Assembly: GCA_014382695.1 (NCBI GenBank)
Contig: JACNJF010000136.1
Span: forward strand, 1-38,725
DNA from: Gammaproteobacteria bacterium
GTDB taxonomy: Bacteria > Pseudomonadota > Gammaproteobacteria > GCA-001735895
Direction: 5' to 3'
Length of the DNA: 38,725 nt
Position numbers and translations under genes: made by a program
In this document: one piece after another, positions 25,864 to 34,342 of the stretch
How positions within the stretch are numbered: the stretch's first letter is position 1
How the letters are laid out: each line of letters starts with the position of its first letter
Notes under the pieces: generated by a model
Database searches by the model: none
The model's input: only the letters and a program-made list of their open reading frames with translations
What the model was told of the DNA's origin: nothing

Positions 25864-27036
25864 ATGTTAGATGAACTGCTGCACTTTGATACTCTGGCAA
25901 TCCGTACTGGACACCAGCGCACGGCAGAAGGCGAGCATGGGGAACCAATCTTTCCGACCTCCAGTTTTGTATTTAGCTCTGCGGCTGAAGCTGCAGCACG
26001 CTTTTCCGGCGAAAAACCGGGAAATATTTACGCACGTTTTACCAATCCCACGGTTAAGATTTTTGAGCAGCGACTGGCTGCACTGGAAGGGGCCGAAAGC
26101 TGTGTGGCGACCGCATCCGGCATGGCCGCGATACTGTCAGTCTGCCTTGGCCTGCTGCAGGCCGGCGATCACATTGTTTCATCACGCTCCATCTTTGGTA
26201 CCACTTCCATTCTGTTTGATAAGTATCTGGGCAAATTTGGTGTGGCCACCAGCTTTGTCGATCTGACCGATCTGGCGGTTTGGGAGCAGGCGATAAAGCC
26301 GAATACGCGCCTGCTTTTTCTGGAAACGCCGTCTAATCCCTTAACCGAGATTGCCGATATTTCCGCGCTGGCCGATCTGGCGCATGCGCATAACTGCCTG
26401 CTGGTGGTAGATAACTGTTTCTGTACACCAGCCCTGCAGCAACCTTTAAAACTGGGGGCCGATATTATTGTGCATTCTGCCACCAAATACCTGGACGGGC
26501 AGGGACGTATCATCGGAGGCGCCGTAGTGGGCAATCAGGAGCTGGTCGGTAAAGAAGTTTTTGGTGTGATCCGAACCGCAGGCCCCAGTATGAGTCCTTT
26601 TAATGCCTGGATTGCACTCAAAGGCCTGGAGACACTTTCCCTTAGAATGAAGGCGCATAGCCATAGCGCCATGCGGCTGGCGCGCTATCTTGAGCAGCAC
26701 CCTTCGATAGAACAGGTGTTTTATCCTGGTCTGGAGTCGCATCCACAACATCAACTGGCAAAATCACAGCAGAGTGACTTTGGTGGTATCGTCTCGTTCA
26801 AGGTCAAGGGCGGTCGTGAGCAGGCCTGGCGCCTGATCGATCAGACCAGACTGCTGTCGATTACGGCTAATCTGGGCGATACCAAATCAACCATTACCCA
26901 TCCCGCCAGTACCACCCATGGTCGCTTGAGCGATGAGCAGAAGCTGGCCGCCGGAATCAGTGATAACCTGATCCGGGTCGCCGTCGGGCTGGAACATCTG
27001 GACGATATACAGCGCGATATCAGCCGCGGCCTTTAA
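25864..27036 (+). CDS. metZ: O-succinylhomoserine sulfhydrylase
   Basis: A 390-residue PLP enzyme of the Cys/Met metabolism family that makes homocysteine from O-succinylhomoserine and sulfide. The PLP lysine is Lys208 in HSATKYLDGQGR; FPTSSFVF near the start, RFTNPTV, and the GDTKSTITHPAST loop are family features. The sequence GEHGEPIFPTSSFVF and the position after purF are those of proteobacterial metZ rather than metB or metC. GGGGAATATT before the ATG is the ribosome site. A CTG at 25804 is in frame with no intervening stop and could give an extra 20 residues, but the family start favours the ATG. The SAM-II riboswitch upstream implies feedback by SAM. Confidence 0.95.
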   Translation: MLDELLHFDTLAIRTGHQRTAEGEHGEPIFPTSSFVFSSAAEAAARFSGEKPGNIYARFTNPTVKIFEQRLAALEGAESCVATASGMAAILSVCLGLLQAGDHIVSSRSIFGTTSILFDKYLGKFGVATSFVDLTDLAVWEQAIKPNTRLLFLETPSNPLTEIADISALADLAHAHNCLLVVDNCFCTPALQQPLKLGADIIVHSATKYLDGQGRIIGGAVVGNQELVGKEVFGVIRTAGPSMSPFNAWIALKGLETLSLRMKAHSHSAMRLARYLEQHPSIEQVFYPGLESHPQHQLAKSQQSDFGGIVSFKVKGGREQAWRLIDQTRLLSITANLGDTKSTITHPASTTHGRLSDEQKLAAGISDNLIRVAVGLEHLDDIQRDISRGL

Positions 27037-27051
27037 GCCGGCTTCAGGTCC

Positions 27052-27852
27052 ATGTCAGCTTTACTTTATGAGCGTATTTATCAGGCCATTATGGAGCCAG
27101 ATCCCGCGCGTAAATGTGCGCTAAGCGGGCAGCTGGTTAAGGACTGGGGCAGTCAGCGGTTGCAGCGACTGGATGATGGCTGTATCGAGGCGATCGAGAT
27201 ACCGGGGCGACCGTCCAGGCCGCAGCTGGTGCATGCGCGGCAGGTGCCGAAGCGTTCGCTGGCGACAGAGCAGGGACGTCAGGTGCTGCTGCATTCGTTT
27301 GCGCATATCGAATTTAATGCGATTAATCTGGCACTGGATGCGGCCTATCGGTTTCGCCAGATGCCGGATGCCTATGTCACGGACTGGTTACAGGTGGCGG
27401 CTGAGGAAGCCAGTCACTTCAGTCTGATTGCCGAGTATCTGACCGAGCTGAGCTCTTCTTATGGCGCTTTTGAGGCGCATAACGGGTTGTGGGATATGGT
27501 GTGTAAAACGCGCCATGATGTGCTGCATCGGATGGCGCTGGTTCCGCGGGTGATGGAGGCACGCGGACTGGATGTGACGCCGGGCATGATGGATAAATTT
27601 GCCCAGATTGGCGATCAACGTTCAGTTGCTATTCTGCAGATTATCTATCAGGAAGAGATCGGTCATGTTGCGATTGGTAATCGCTGGTATCACTATTGTT
27701 GTCAGCAACGCGGGCTGGAGCCGAAAAAAACCTTCCGCCAGCTGGTGGATGATTATTTCCCTGGCAAACTGCGCGGTCCGTTTAATTGGCCGGCACGACT
27801 GGCCGCGGGTTTTGAAGAGGATGAGCTGGCTGAACTGGAAAACTACCTGTAA
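27052..27852 (+). CDS. DUF455 ferritin-like (possible di-iron) protein
   Basis: A 266-residue, mainly helical protein of the DUF455 family, related to the ferritin-like superfamily that includes MiaE. Candidate metal ligands are Glu87 and His85 (HSFAHIEFNA), Glu119 and His122 (AAEEASHF), and Glu202 and His205 (QEEIGHVAIG). This is the repeated ExxH arrangement of di-iron carboxylate proteins. No signal peptide. The enzymatic activity is unknown. It begins 15 nt after metZ and is probably on the same message, hence possibly under the same SAM control. Confidence 0.88.
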   Translation: MSALLYERIYQAIMEPDPARKCALSGQLVKDWGSQRLQRLDDGCIEAIEIPGRPSRPQLVHARQVPKRSLATEQGRQVLLHSFAHIEFNAINLALDAAYRFRQMPDAYVTDWLQVAAEEASHFSLIAEYLTELSSSYGAFEAHNGLWDMVCKTRHDVLHRMALVPRVMEARGLDVTPGMMDKFAQIGDQRSVAILQIIYQEEIGHVAIGNRWYHYCCQQRGLEPKKTFRQLVDDYFPGKLRGPFNWPARLAAGFEEDELAELENYL

Positions 27853-27864
27853 ACCGGAGTGATG

Positions 27865-28590
27865 ATGAACAAAATTTGTTTGGTTTCCCTACTGTTATTG
27901 CTGCCAGGCCTGGCTCCACTGCATGCGCAATCCGCCGAATCTGCCAATACGCTCATGATGACTGAAGTGCTGTTCGAGCAGAGTGAACCGGGGATAGCGC
28001 CTTATCGGGTACGTATGTTATTCAACGCCAGTTATCTGCGTCTGGATGATGGCAATGATGATGATGCGCAGGGTTATATTCTGTATGACCGCAGCAGCCA
28101 TGAGATACACAACTTTAATCATGAAGACCAATCGCATCTGCTGATGAAGCCGTTGGCGCATACCCCAATCGAGTTTAAGCTCAACTTCCGGGTTGATAAA
28201 ACAGGGCTCAAAGATGCTCCGCGCATCAAAGGCGAAGTGGCGCTTCAGTACGATTATTATGCGGATGATCAGCTGTGCAAGACTTCGGTCAATGTGGTGG
28301 GGCTGCTGGTCGATCTGACGGCGGCGTTAATCGATTATGAGCAGGCACTGGTGGAGCAGAATAAACAGACCCTGTCAGAGATTCCGGGTAGCGTTCGTAC
28401 GGCCTGTTATATGGCGAATAACTATCTGCATGCCAGTGATTATCTGCAGACGGGGTTTCCCCTGCATGTGATCGATGATCAGGGAAAGCAGCGGCGCTTA
28501 GTTAGCTTTTCTCAGGTCAGTAAGCCAGCCGCATTACTGCAGCAGATAGCGGGTTACCGGCTGTATTTTGCTAATCCAGCCAATCTGTAG
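27865..28590 (+). CDS. Exported protein of unknown function
   Basis: A 241-residue protein with a signal peptide (about 1-22, ending PLHAQS). No domain is recognised with confidence. The mature part is rich in Tyr, Asp and beta-type sequence (YRVRMLFNASYLRLDDGND, then EIHNFNHEDQSHLLMK, near 48-100). This might be a DUF4412-like or other beta-rich periplasmic fold, but I cannot say which. It has two cysteines in the mature part, separated by some 60 residues (LCKTSV and ACYMAN). Three starts (GTG 27859, ATG 27862, ATG 27865) stand in tandem; GGAG at 27856-27859 fits the last best. It follows DUF455 after 12 nt and is convergent with lpxH, with only 5 nt between stops. Confidence 0.7.
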   Translation: MNKICLVSLLLLLPGLAPLHAQSAESANTLMMTEVLFEQSEPGIAPYRVRMLFNASYLRLDDGNDDDAQGYILYDRSSHEIHNFNHEDQSHLLMKPLAHTPIEFKLNFRVDKTGLKDAPRIKGEVALQYDYYADDQLCKTSVNVVGLLVDLTAALIDYEQALVEQNKQTLSEIPGSVRTACYMANNYLHASDYLQTGFPLHVIDDQGKQRRLVSFSQVSKPAALLQQIAGYRLYFANPANL

Positions 28591-28595
28591 GATGC

Positions 28596-29312
28596 TTAAA
28601 CGCGTGGGTCGATCAGGCTGAACTGTCCATCTTTCCAGCTCAGATAGCTGGCCTCCGGATTCCAGTCTCCGAGTACGATGCGCTGTCGATCGGGTGCAAT
28701 CGAATGCAGTGCCGGACGATGGGTGTGGCCGTGGATGATTGTATCGACACCCAGTCGGTCGAAGCTGTCCGCTACCGTCTGCGCATTGACATCCATGATG
28801 TGATCGGATTTTTCTCGCATCGCCTGTCTACTCTGCCGACGTAACTGTTTAGCAATCGCCTGCCGTTCAGCCAGTGTCTTTGCCAGATACTGCTGCTGCC
28901 AGTCTAACGATCTGACCTGTGCGCGGAATGTCTGATACTGGGTGTCATCGGTACACAGTTGATCGCCGTGCATCAGGGCGACCCGATGATGACCAAGCTG
29001 GATGATGGTGATTTCCTGCAGTAACCGGGCACCCAGTTTATGCAGCAACTGTTCACCGACCAGAAAATCCCGGTTACCCTGCACGAAACAGATGCGGCAG
29101 GTGGTTGATAAATGCTTAATCGCAGCAAACAGCTCAGTGAATGCTTCGGCGCCATCGTCATCACCCAGCCAGGCTTCAAAAAGATCTCCCAGAATATACA
29201 GACCCCGGGCCTGTGCAGCCCGGATTTTTATAAAGCGTAGAAAATTCTGGGAAATTTCCGGTTTATCCGGATCCAGATGCAGATCCGAGATAAACAGGGT
29301 TTCGGCGTTCAA
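28596..29312 (-). CDS. lpxH: UDP-2,3-diacylglucosamine pyrophosphatase
   Basis: A 238-residue, peripheral inner-membrane manganese enzyme that hydrolyses UDP-2,3-diacylglucosamine to lipid X in lipid A synthesis. The metallophosphatase motifs are complete: SDLHLD (9-14), GDLFEAWLGDDD (42-53), QGNRDF (78-83), MHGDQLCTDD (about 114-123) and HGHTHRP (about 195-201). Length is normal. It is downstream of the exported cyclophilin by 12 nt and very probably cotranscribed; ppi-lpxH divergent from cysS is a known gammaproteobacterial arrangement. Confidence 0.97.
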   Translation of the reverse strand: MNAETLFISDLHLDPDKPEISQNFLRFIKIRAAQARGLYILGDLFEAWLGDDDGAEAFTELFAAIKHLSTTCRICFVQGNRDFLVGEQLLHKLGARLLQEITIIQLGHHRVALMHGDQLCTDDTQYQTFRAQVRSLDWQQQYLAKTLAERQAIAKQLRRQSRQAMREKSDHIMDVNAQTVADSFDRLGVDTIIHGHTHRPALHSIAPDRQRIVLGDWNPEASYLSWKDGQFSLIDPRV

Positions 29313-29324
29313 GAGCGAACAGGA

Positions 29325-29933
29325 TTACTGTTTTTTGACACCGGTGATGGTAATGGTTTCGGCGGGTACATCCTGATGTCCACCTGTGTTACCGGTTCTG
29401 ACCGCAGCAATTTTATCCACCACATCCATGCCTTCGGTAACCTTGCCGAAAACTGCATAACCCCAGCCCTGCATGCTTTCGCTGCGAAAGTTGAGGAAAT
29501 CATTATCCTTGTGATTGATGAAGAACTGAGAAGTGGCCGAATGTGGATCGTTGGTGCGTGCCATCGCCAGCGTGCCACGGTCGTTCTTGAGGCCGTTGTT
29601 GGCTTCATTCTTGATGGGCGCGCGCTTGCTGGGCTTGTCTTTCATGTCTGCAGTGATGCCACCGCCCTGAACCATGAAATTCGGGATGACACGATGGAAG
29701 ATGGTGTCGTTAAAATAACCGTCTTCAGCGTAAGCCAGAAAGTTGGCGGTCGAATTGGGGGCGTTTTTCGCATCCAGTTCAACGGTGATATTGCCCATGG
29801 TGGTTTCAAGGATTACAACAGGGTTGCTGGAGGTTTCATCATTCATTGGTTTTTCGCCTTTAACAGTAGTAAATAAAACAAGAGAAAGTAGGGCTACCAA
29901 TACGGTAGAAAAAGAGCTTAGTGATTTTTTCAT
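29325..29933 (-). CDS. Exported cyclophilin-type peptidyl-prolyl isomerase
   Basis: A 202-residue protein: a 36-residue N-terminal extension with a signal-peptide-like start ([21 protein letters not shown]) and a cyclophilin domain (about 38-200). [13 protein letters not shown], the GTLAMART segment, SATSQFFIN (active-site loop) and GYAVFGKV are intact, so the catalytic core looks functional. It catalyses cis-trans isomerisation of prolyl bonds. The usual occupant of this place next to lpxH and cysS is the cytosolic ppiB of about 165 residues; this version appears to act in the periplasm, or membrane-anchored, like PpiA. An internal Met at residue 30 could start a cytosolic form. The promoter is given separately. 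Confidence 0.9.
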   Translation of the reverse strand: MKKSLSSFSTVLVALLSLVLFTTVKGEKPMNDETSSNPVVILETTMGNITVELDAKNAPNSTANFLAYAEDGYFNDTIFHRVIPNFMVQGGGITADMKDKPSKRAPIKNEANNGLKNDRGTLAMARTNDPHSATSQFFINHKDNDFLNFRSESMQGWGYAVFGKVTEGMDVVDKIAAVRTGNTGGHQDVPAETITITGVKKQ

Positions 29934-29965
29934 CGACTTTCCGAACGGGATTAATAAAGCGCACG

Positions 29966-29994
29966 ATTCTAACTGATTTTATGCGCGTTATGAA
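29966..29994 (-). promoter_or_regulatory. Sigma-70 promoter candidate of the cyclophilin-lpxH unit
   Basis: On the minus strand TTCATA (29994-29989) and TAGAAT (29971-29966) are 17 nt apart. Each hexamer matches four or five consensus positions. The start site would be near 29959, about 26 nt before the ATG. Confidence 0.45.
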
Positions 29995-30100
29995 AGGGCA
30001 TCTGGCATGAACTATTGTTATGCAATCTTTTGTCAGTGATTTAAACTGCATCCCCATTAGTTTTGACTAAATTTTCCGACAACCGATTAACGATATTCCA

Positions 30101-31477
30101 ATGCTTAAAATTTATAACAGTTTGACCCGTCAGAAAGAAACCTTTGTACCCATCGAGCCCGGTAAGGTACGCATGTATGTCTGCGGTATCACCGTGTACG
30201 ATTATTGTCATATCGGCCACTCGCGCGTTTTTATCGTCTTCGATATGGTGACACGTTTTCTGCGTTATATGGGCTACGAAGTGACTTACATCCGTAATAT
30301 TACCGATATCGATGACAAGATCATTCAACGCGCGAATGAAAACGGTGAAGACTTTCATGCGCTCACCGAGCGCTTCATTCAGGCGATGCATGAAGACTTC
30401 GACAAGCTGGGTGTGCTAAGACCCGACTTCGAACCCAAAGCAACCGATAACATCCCTGCTATTTTGCGTATGATTGAAACCCTGATAGAGAAAGACTATG
30501 CCTATCAGGCGGAGAATGGCGACGTGTATTTTGCGGTAAACCGGTTTCAGCAGTATGGCGGGCTCTCGGGTAAAAAGATTGAAGATCTCAGGGCCGGAGA
30601 GCGGGTCGAAGTGGATACGCACAAACGCGATCCGATAGACTTTGTACTGTGGAAGAAAGCCAAACCGGATGAGCCGTCATGGGAGTCTGCGTTCGGAAGC
30701 GGGCGTCCGGGCTGGCATATCGAGTGCTCAGCGATGTCGACCGAAATGCTAGGGAATCATTTTGATATCCATGGTGGCGGGCAGGATCTACAGTTTCCGC
30801 ACCATGAAAATGAGATTGCCCAGAGTGAGTGCTGTACCGGCGAAAGATTTGTCAATTACTGGATGCATAATGGCTTTGTACGTGTGAATGAAGAAAAAAT
30901 GTCCAAATCGCTGGGAAATTTTTTCACCATACGAGATGTTTTAAAAGAGTATCGCGCAGAAGAGATTCGATTTTTTATCCTCAGCAGTCATTATCGTAGT
31001 CAGTTGAATTATTCTGATCAGCAGCTGGATCTGGCGCGCAGTGGGCTGATTCGACTGTATAGCGCGTTACTCGATATAGAGCCGCAAGTGTCGGCGGAAA
31101 GCGAGTATCAACAACGCTTTGATGCTGCGATGCAGGATGATTTTAATACGGCGGATGCGCTGGCTGTTCTGTTTGATGTGGCAAGAGATTTAAATCGGGC
31201 GAAAACAGAGCAAAGCTCTGATGCGCGATTGCTGGCAGGGATACTCAGGAAGTTAGCGGGCATACTGGGCTTGCTGGAAGCGGATGCGGCAGAGTACCTG
31301 AAGTCGTCGGTTACCAATGATGGTCTGAGTGATGCGGCGATAGAGCAGATGATTGCCAGTCGCCAACAGGCCAAGTCGGATAAAAACTGGACTCTGGCCG
31401 ATCAGATTCGGAATGAATTAACTCAGGCCGGGATTATTATCGAAGATAGTGCGGATGGGACGCGCTGGAGAAGATAG
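30101..31477 (+). CDS. cysS: Cysteinyl-tRNA synthetase
   Basis: A 458-residue class I synthetase that charges tRNA-Cys. The zinc-binding Cys28 is in [16 protein letters not shown]; the HIGH signature is at 37-40. [10 protein letters not shown] near 266-275 is the second ATP motif. WHIECSAM and [10 protein letters not shown] (zinc and adenylate contacts) lie between. The C-terminal domain is complete. It starts with no strong ribosome site and directly follows an A+T-rich divergent gap. The four-tRNA cluster follows after 116 nt. Confidence 0.98.
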   Translation: MLKIYNSLTRQKETFVPIEPGKVRMYVCGITVYDYCHIGHSRVFIVFDMVTRFLRYMGYEVTYIRNITDIDDKIIQRANENGEDFHALTERFIQAMHEDFDKLGVLRPDFEPKATDNIPAILRMIETLIEKDYAYQAENGDVYFAVNRFQQYGGLSGKKIEDLRAGERVEVDTHKRDPIDFVLWKKAKPDEPSWESAFGSGRPGWHIECSAMSTEMLGNHFDIHGGGQDLQFPHHENEIAQSECCTGERFVNYWMHNGFVRVNEEKMSKSLGNFFTIRDVLKEYRAEEIRFFILSSHYRSQLNYSDQQLDLARSGLIRLYSALLDIEPQVSAESEYQQRFDAAMQDDFNTADALAVLFDVARDLNRAKTEQSSDARLLAGILRKLAGILGLLEADAAEYLKSSVTNDGLSDAAIEQMIASRQQAKSDKNWTLADQIRNELTQAGIIIEDSADGTRWRR

Positions 31478-31535
31478 TGATTATGCGCCGGTTGAATTAA
31501 TTTTTAATTTTTATGAATTTTGTCCAAAAGGTTGA

Positions 31536-31564
31536 TTGACGGGTACCAGTGATTTGCGTATTAT
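31536..31564 (+). promoter_or_regulatory. Strong promoter of the tRNA cluster with GC-rich discriminator
   Basis: TTGACG (31536-31541), 17 nt, and TATTAT (31559-31564), one mismatch to each consensus hexamer. It is followed by TCCGCGCC, a GC-rich discriminator of the kind that makes stable-RNA promoters sensitive to ppGpp. The first tRNA begins about 30 nt downstream. Confidence 0.8.
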
Positions 31565-31593
31565 TCCGCGCCTCGCTGGTTGATTCAGTGATT

Positions 31594-31670
31594 CGGGGTG
31601 TAGCGCAGCCTGGTAGCGCAACTGCTTTGGGAGCAGTGGGTCGGGGGTTCGAATCCCTCCTCCCCGACCA
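31594..31670 (+). tRNA. tRNA-Pro (anticodon TGG)
   Basis: A 77-nt cloverleaf with encoded CCA. The acceptor is CGGGGTG with the matching 3' strand, and the T-loop GGTTCGAATCC is canonical. The anticodon stem ACTGC/GCAGT encloses TTTGGGA, so the anticodon TGG is at 31628-31630. Confidence 0.97.
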
Positions 31671-31718
31671 AATTTGAAAGTGAAAAATCGCTGTGACAGG
31701 AAGGTTTGCAGATGATGT

Positions 31719-31763
31719 TTGACCGGCCAGGAAGTTAAGTCTCCAGGTCTTCTTTTCGGTCAA
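31719..31763 (+). other. Hairpin in the tRNA-Pro to tRNA-Arg spacer
   Basis: TTGACCG (31719-31725) pairs with CGGTCAA (31757-31763) around a 31-nt interior, which itself holds GAAG/CTTC. The spacer of 181 nt has no gene. A second hairpin, TCCTAT/ATAGGA, precedes tRNA-Arg (about 31809-31827). They are likely processing structures of the tRNA precursor. Confidence 0.5.
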
Positions 31764-31851
31764 CACAAGTATTCAGCCGTTTCGGTTGTGAGCATGGAGC
31801 TCAAAGTATCCTATTTAACAGATAGGAGCGCACGCGGAAGGTGTAGTTTCT

Positions 31852-31928
31852 GCGCCCGTAGCTCATCAGGATAGAGCATCGGCCTTCTAAGCCGAGGGTA
31901 GCAGGTTCGAATCCTGCCGGGCGCGCCA
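31852..31928 (+). tRNA. tRNA-Arg (anticodon TCT)
   Basis: A 77-nt cloverleaf with encoded CCA. Acceptor GCGCCCG pairs with CGGGCGC, with discriminator G. The anticodon stem TCGGC/GCCGA encloses CTTCTAA, with anticodon TCT at 31886-31888. The T-loop GGTTCGAATCC is canonical. Confidence 0.97.
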
Positions 31929-31935
31929 TTTTTAT

Positions 31936-32012
31936 GGTGGGCGTAGCTCAGTCGGTAGAGTGCAAGATTGTGATTCTTGTTGTCGTGGGTTCGATCCCCA
32001 TCGTCCACCCCA
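31936..32012 (+). tRNA. tRNA-His (anticodon GTG)
   Basis: A cloverleaf with encoded CCA and the extra G(-1) at 31936, opposite discriminator C at 32009, the identity mark of tRNA-His. The anticodon stem CAAGA/TCTTG encloses TTGTGAT; anticodon GTG at 31970-31972. It is 7 nt after tRNA-Arg. Confidence 0.97.
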
Positions 32013-32023
32013 TATTAATAAGG

Positions 32024-32058
32024 CCGGTAAAATATAACATAAAGTATTTACCGGTTTT
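32024..32058 (+). terminator. Terminator-like hairpin after tRNA-His
   Basis: CCGGTAAA (32024-32031) pairs with TTTACCGG (32047-32054) across a 15-nt A+T-rich loop, followed by TTTT. The long loop and short T-run suggest a weak terminator or a processing site. A second tight hairpin, GCCTTC-CTGGT-GAAGGC (32066-32082), stands directly behind it. Confidence 0.5.
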
Positions 32059-32162
32059 AAAATCAGCCTTCCTGGTGAAGGCACCTGACAGTCAGCATAG
32101 TCAGGCAAATCAACTAAATGAAGGCAAGTTTGCTGCTTCAACAACATCTTAAAAAGCCATGT

Positions 32163-32247
<85 letters not shown>

Positions 32248-32286
32248 TTTTTAACCCTCATATCAATTAAATTCACGAGTTTTATC

Positions 32287-33597
32287 ATGCAAGTATCTAT
32301 CGAATCCCTGGAAGGGTTGCAACGTAAATTAACCGTAGAAGTTCCCTCCGAAAAGATTGCGAATGCGATTGAGAAAAAGCTGAAGCAGATCAGTAAAACG
32401 GTAAAGATGGACGGTTTCCGTCCCGGCAAAGTGCCCGCAAGAGTCGTGAAGCAAACCTATGGTGCGCAGATCCGCCAGGAAGTGATGGGTGATATGATCG
32501 AGTCTTCCTACCGTGAAGCCATCATTCAGGAAAAATTACGTCCAGCTGGAATGCCACAGATACTGCCTCTTAAAGATGCTGCTGATAAAGAAGGGCTGGC
32601 CTACAGCGCGACCTTTGAAGTCTATCCGGAAATCACAGCTGTTGAAATCGAATCGATTGAGATTGAAAAACCGGTTGCCGAGGTTTCTGCCGAAGATCTG
32701 GATAATATGATCAAGAAGCTGACTGAACAGCGTAAAGAGTGGGTCGAAGTGGAGCGTGCTTCTGTGACTGGTGATCAGGTTGTGTGCGATTTTACTGGCA
32801 AGATTGATGGCGAATCTTTTACCGGTGGCAGCGGCAAGGATATGTCGGTTGAAATTGGTGCCGGTAAAATGCTGAAAGAGTTTGAAGAAGGCCTGGTCGG
32901 CATGTCCAAAGGCGAAGAAAAAACCATTGATGTCCATTTCCCTGAAGATTATCACGGCAAAGATGTTGCCGGAAAAACAGCCCAGTTTAGCCTGACAGTC
33001 ACTAAAGTATCCGAATCTAAAATTCCTGAACTGAACGAAGAGCTAATTAAGTCTTTCGGCGTGGAAGATGGAAACCTGGAAACCTTTAGACAGGATATCA
33101 AGCAGAATATGGAAAAAGAGCTGGCGCAGAAAATTCGTACCGGTTTGAAGAATAAAGTAATGGTCGAGTTACTGGCTAAAAATGAAGTGCTGGCTCCTAA
33201 AGCTCTGGTTGATGATGAAATCAGAAATCTGAAGGCCCAGATGGCCCAGAATATGGGGCAGGAAGGCGCAAAAATGAACCCCGATAGTTTTCCTGATGAT
33301 ATTTTCCAGGAAGAAGGTGCGAAGCGCGTCAAGCTTGGACTGTTGGTGGGTGAATTTATAAAAATTGAAAAAATTAAACTGGATCAAACGCGTTTAAATG
33401 AGGCGTTACAGGAAATGGCAGCATCTTATGAGCAGCCTCAACAGGTGATTGACTATTACACCAAAAATAAAGAAGCTCGGGCCAATCTGGAAGGTATGGT
33501 GCTGGAAGATCAGGTGGTTGACTATATACTGGATAAAGCTAAAGTTTCAGATAAGACCTCCAGCTTTGATGAGCTGATGAATAGTCAATCCAGATAA
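32287..33597 (+). CDS. tig: Trigger factor (ribosome-bound chaperone)
   Basis: A 436-residue chaperone that receives nascent chains at the ribosome exit. The N-terminal ribosome-binding domain has the signature GFRPGKVP (43-50). The FKBP-like PPIase domain (about 150-245) has VVCDFTGKIDGESFTGGS. The rest is the chaperone C-terminal domain. The open frame runs back through tRNA-Leu, but the standard start MQVSIESLEG is the ATG at 32287. tig-clpP-clpX-lon-hup forms a protein-quality block. Confidence 0.98.
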   Translation: MQVSIESLEGLQRKLTVEVPSEKIANAIEKKLKQISKTVKMDGFRPGKVPARVVKQTYGAQIRQEVMGDMIESSYREAIIQEKLRPAGMPQILPLKDAADKEGLAYSATFEVYPEITAVEIESIEIEKPVAEVSAEDLDNMIKKLTEQRKEWVEVERASVTGDQVVCDFTGKIDGESFTGGSGKDMSVEIGAGKMLKEFEEGLVGMSKGEEKTIDVHFPEDYHGKDVAGKTAQFSLTVTKVSESKIPELNEELIKSFGVEDGNLETFRQDIKQNMEKELAQKIRTGLKNKVMVELLAKNEVLAPKALVDDEIRNLKAQMAQNMGQEGAKMNPDSFPDDIFQEEGAKRVKLGLLVGEFIKIEKIKLDQTRLNEALQEMAASYEQPQQVIDYYTKNKEARANLEGMVLEDQVVDYILDKAKVSDKTSSFDELMNSQSR

Positions 33598-33619
33598 CGT
33601 ATTTCAGGAGTAGTAATCT

Positions 33620-34240
33620 ATGAGCACGACTTTTAATCCACAGGCAAATCTTGTTCCAATGGTCGTAGAGCAGTCTGCCCGGGGCGAGCGTGCCTACGAT
33701 ATCTACTCCAGACTTCTCAAGGAAAGAGTCATTTTTGTGGTCGGTCAGATTGAAGATCATATGGCCAATCTGATTGTGGCTCAGCTGCTGTTTCTTGAAT
33801 CAGAAAATCCGGATAAAGATATTTCACTCTATATCAATAGTCCCGGTGGCGTGGTCACTGCTGGACTTGCCATTTATGACACCATGCAGTTCATCAAGCC
33901 TGATGTGAGCACCCTTTGTGTAGGTCAGGCTGCCAGTATGGGAGCCGTTTTACTGGCCGGCGGTGCTGCCGGGAAGCGTTTTGGTTTGTCTCACTCACGT
34001 ATTATGATTCACCAGCCACTGGGCGGTTTTCAGGGCCAGGCCAGTGACTTTGAAATTCATGCAAAAGAAATACTATCTACCCGTTCACGGCTGAATAAAT
34101 TACTCGCCCATCACTGCGGTAAAGATGAATCTGCGATTGCGATGGATACCGATCGTGATAATTTTATGAGTGCTGAGGAATCGGTTAGTTACGGATTGAT
34201 TGATAAAGTTTTAAGCTCGCGTGCCGAAACAACCAGTTAA
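33620..34240 (+). CDS. clpP: ATP-dependent Clp protease proteolytic subunit
   Basis: A 206-residue serine peptidase that forms the double heptameric chamber served by ClpX. The catalytic triad Ser106 (GQAASMGA), His131 (MIHQPLGG) and Asp180 (DTDRDNF) has the normal spacing. [15 protein letters not shown] is conserved. The first residues are probably a self-cleaved propeptide. CAGGAGTAG precedes the ATG with good spacing. It lies 22 nt after tig and 102 nt before clpX. Confidence 0.98.
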   Translation: MSTTFNPQANLVPMVVEQSARGERAYDIYSRLLKERVIFVVGQIEDHMANLIVAQLLFLESENPDKDISLYINSPGGVVTAGLAIYDTMQFIKPDVSTLCVGQAASMGAVLLAGGAAGKRFGLSHSRIMIHQPLGGFQGQASDFEIHAKEILSTRSRLNKLLAHHCGKDESAIAMDTDRDNFMSAEESVSYGLIDKVLSSRAETTS

Positions 34241-34342
34241 CAGGGCAATCTGTTAAAAAACCACACACCTTTATGGTTGTGTTAACTGGAATGGTCTAAT
34301 AAGATTAAGGCATAAAATTTATTAAAGGCAGCGGGTTAATCA

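Noticed and set aside
29277-29876. 199-residue plus-strand frame over the cyclophilin gene
   Set aside because: Antisense to a complete cyclophilin with all motifs; its sequence resembles no family.
31497-31766. 89-residue minus-strand frame with [13 protein letters not shown]
   Set aside because: It is the antisense translation of tRNA-Pro, a well-known source of spurious database proteins.
31811-32008. 65-residue minus-strand frame with GDRTHDNKNHNLAL and GRIRTCYPRL
   Set aside because: It is the antisense translation of tRNA-His and tRNA-Arg.
34255-34285. Possible terminator between clpP and clpX (ACCACACACC and GGTTGTGTT)
   Set aside because: The pairing is broken by mismatches, and no T-run follows.
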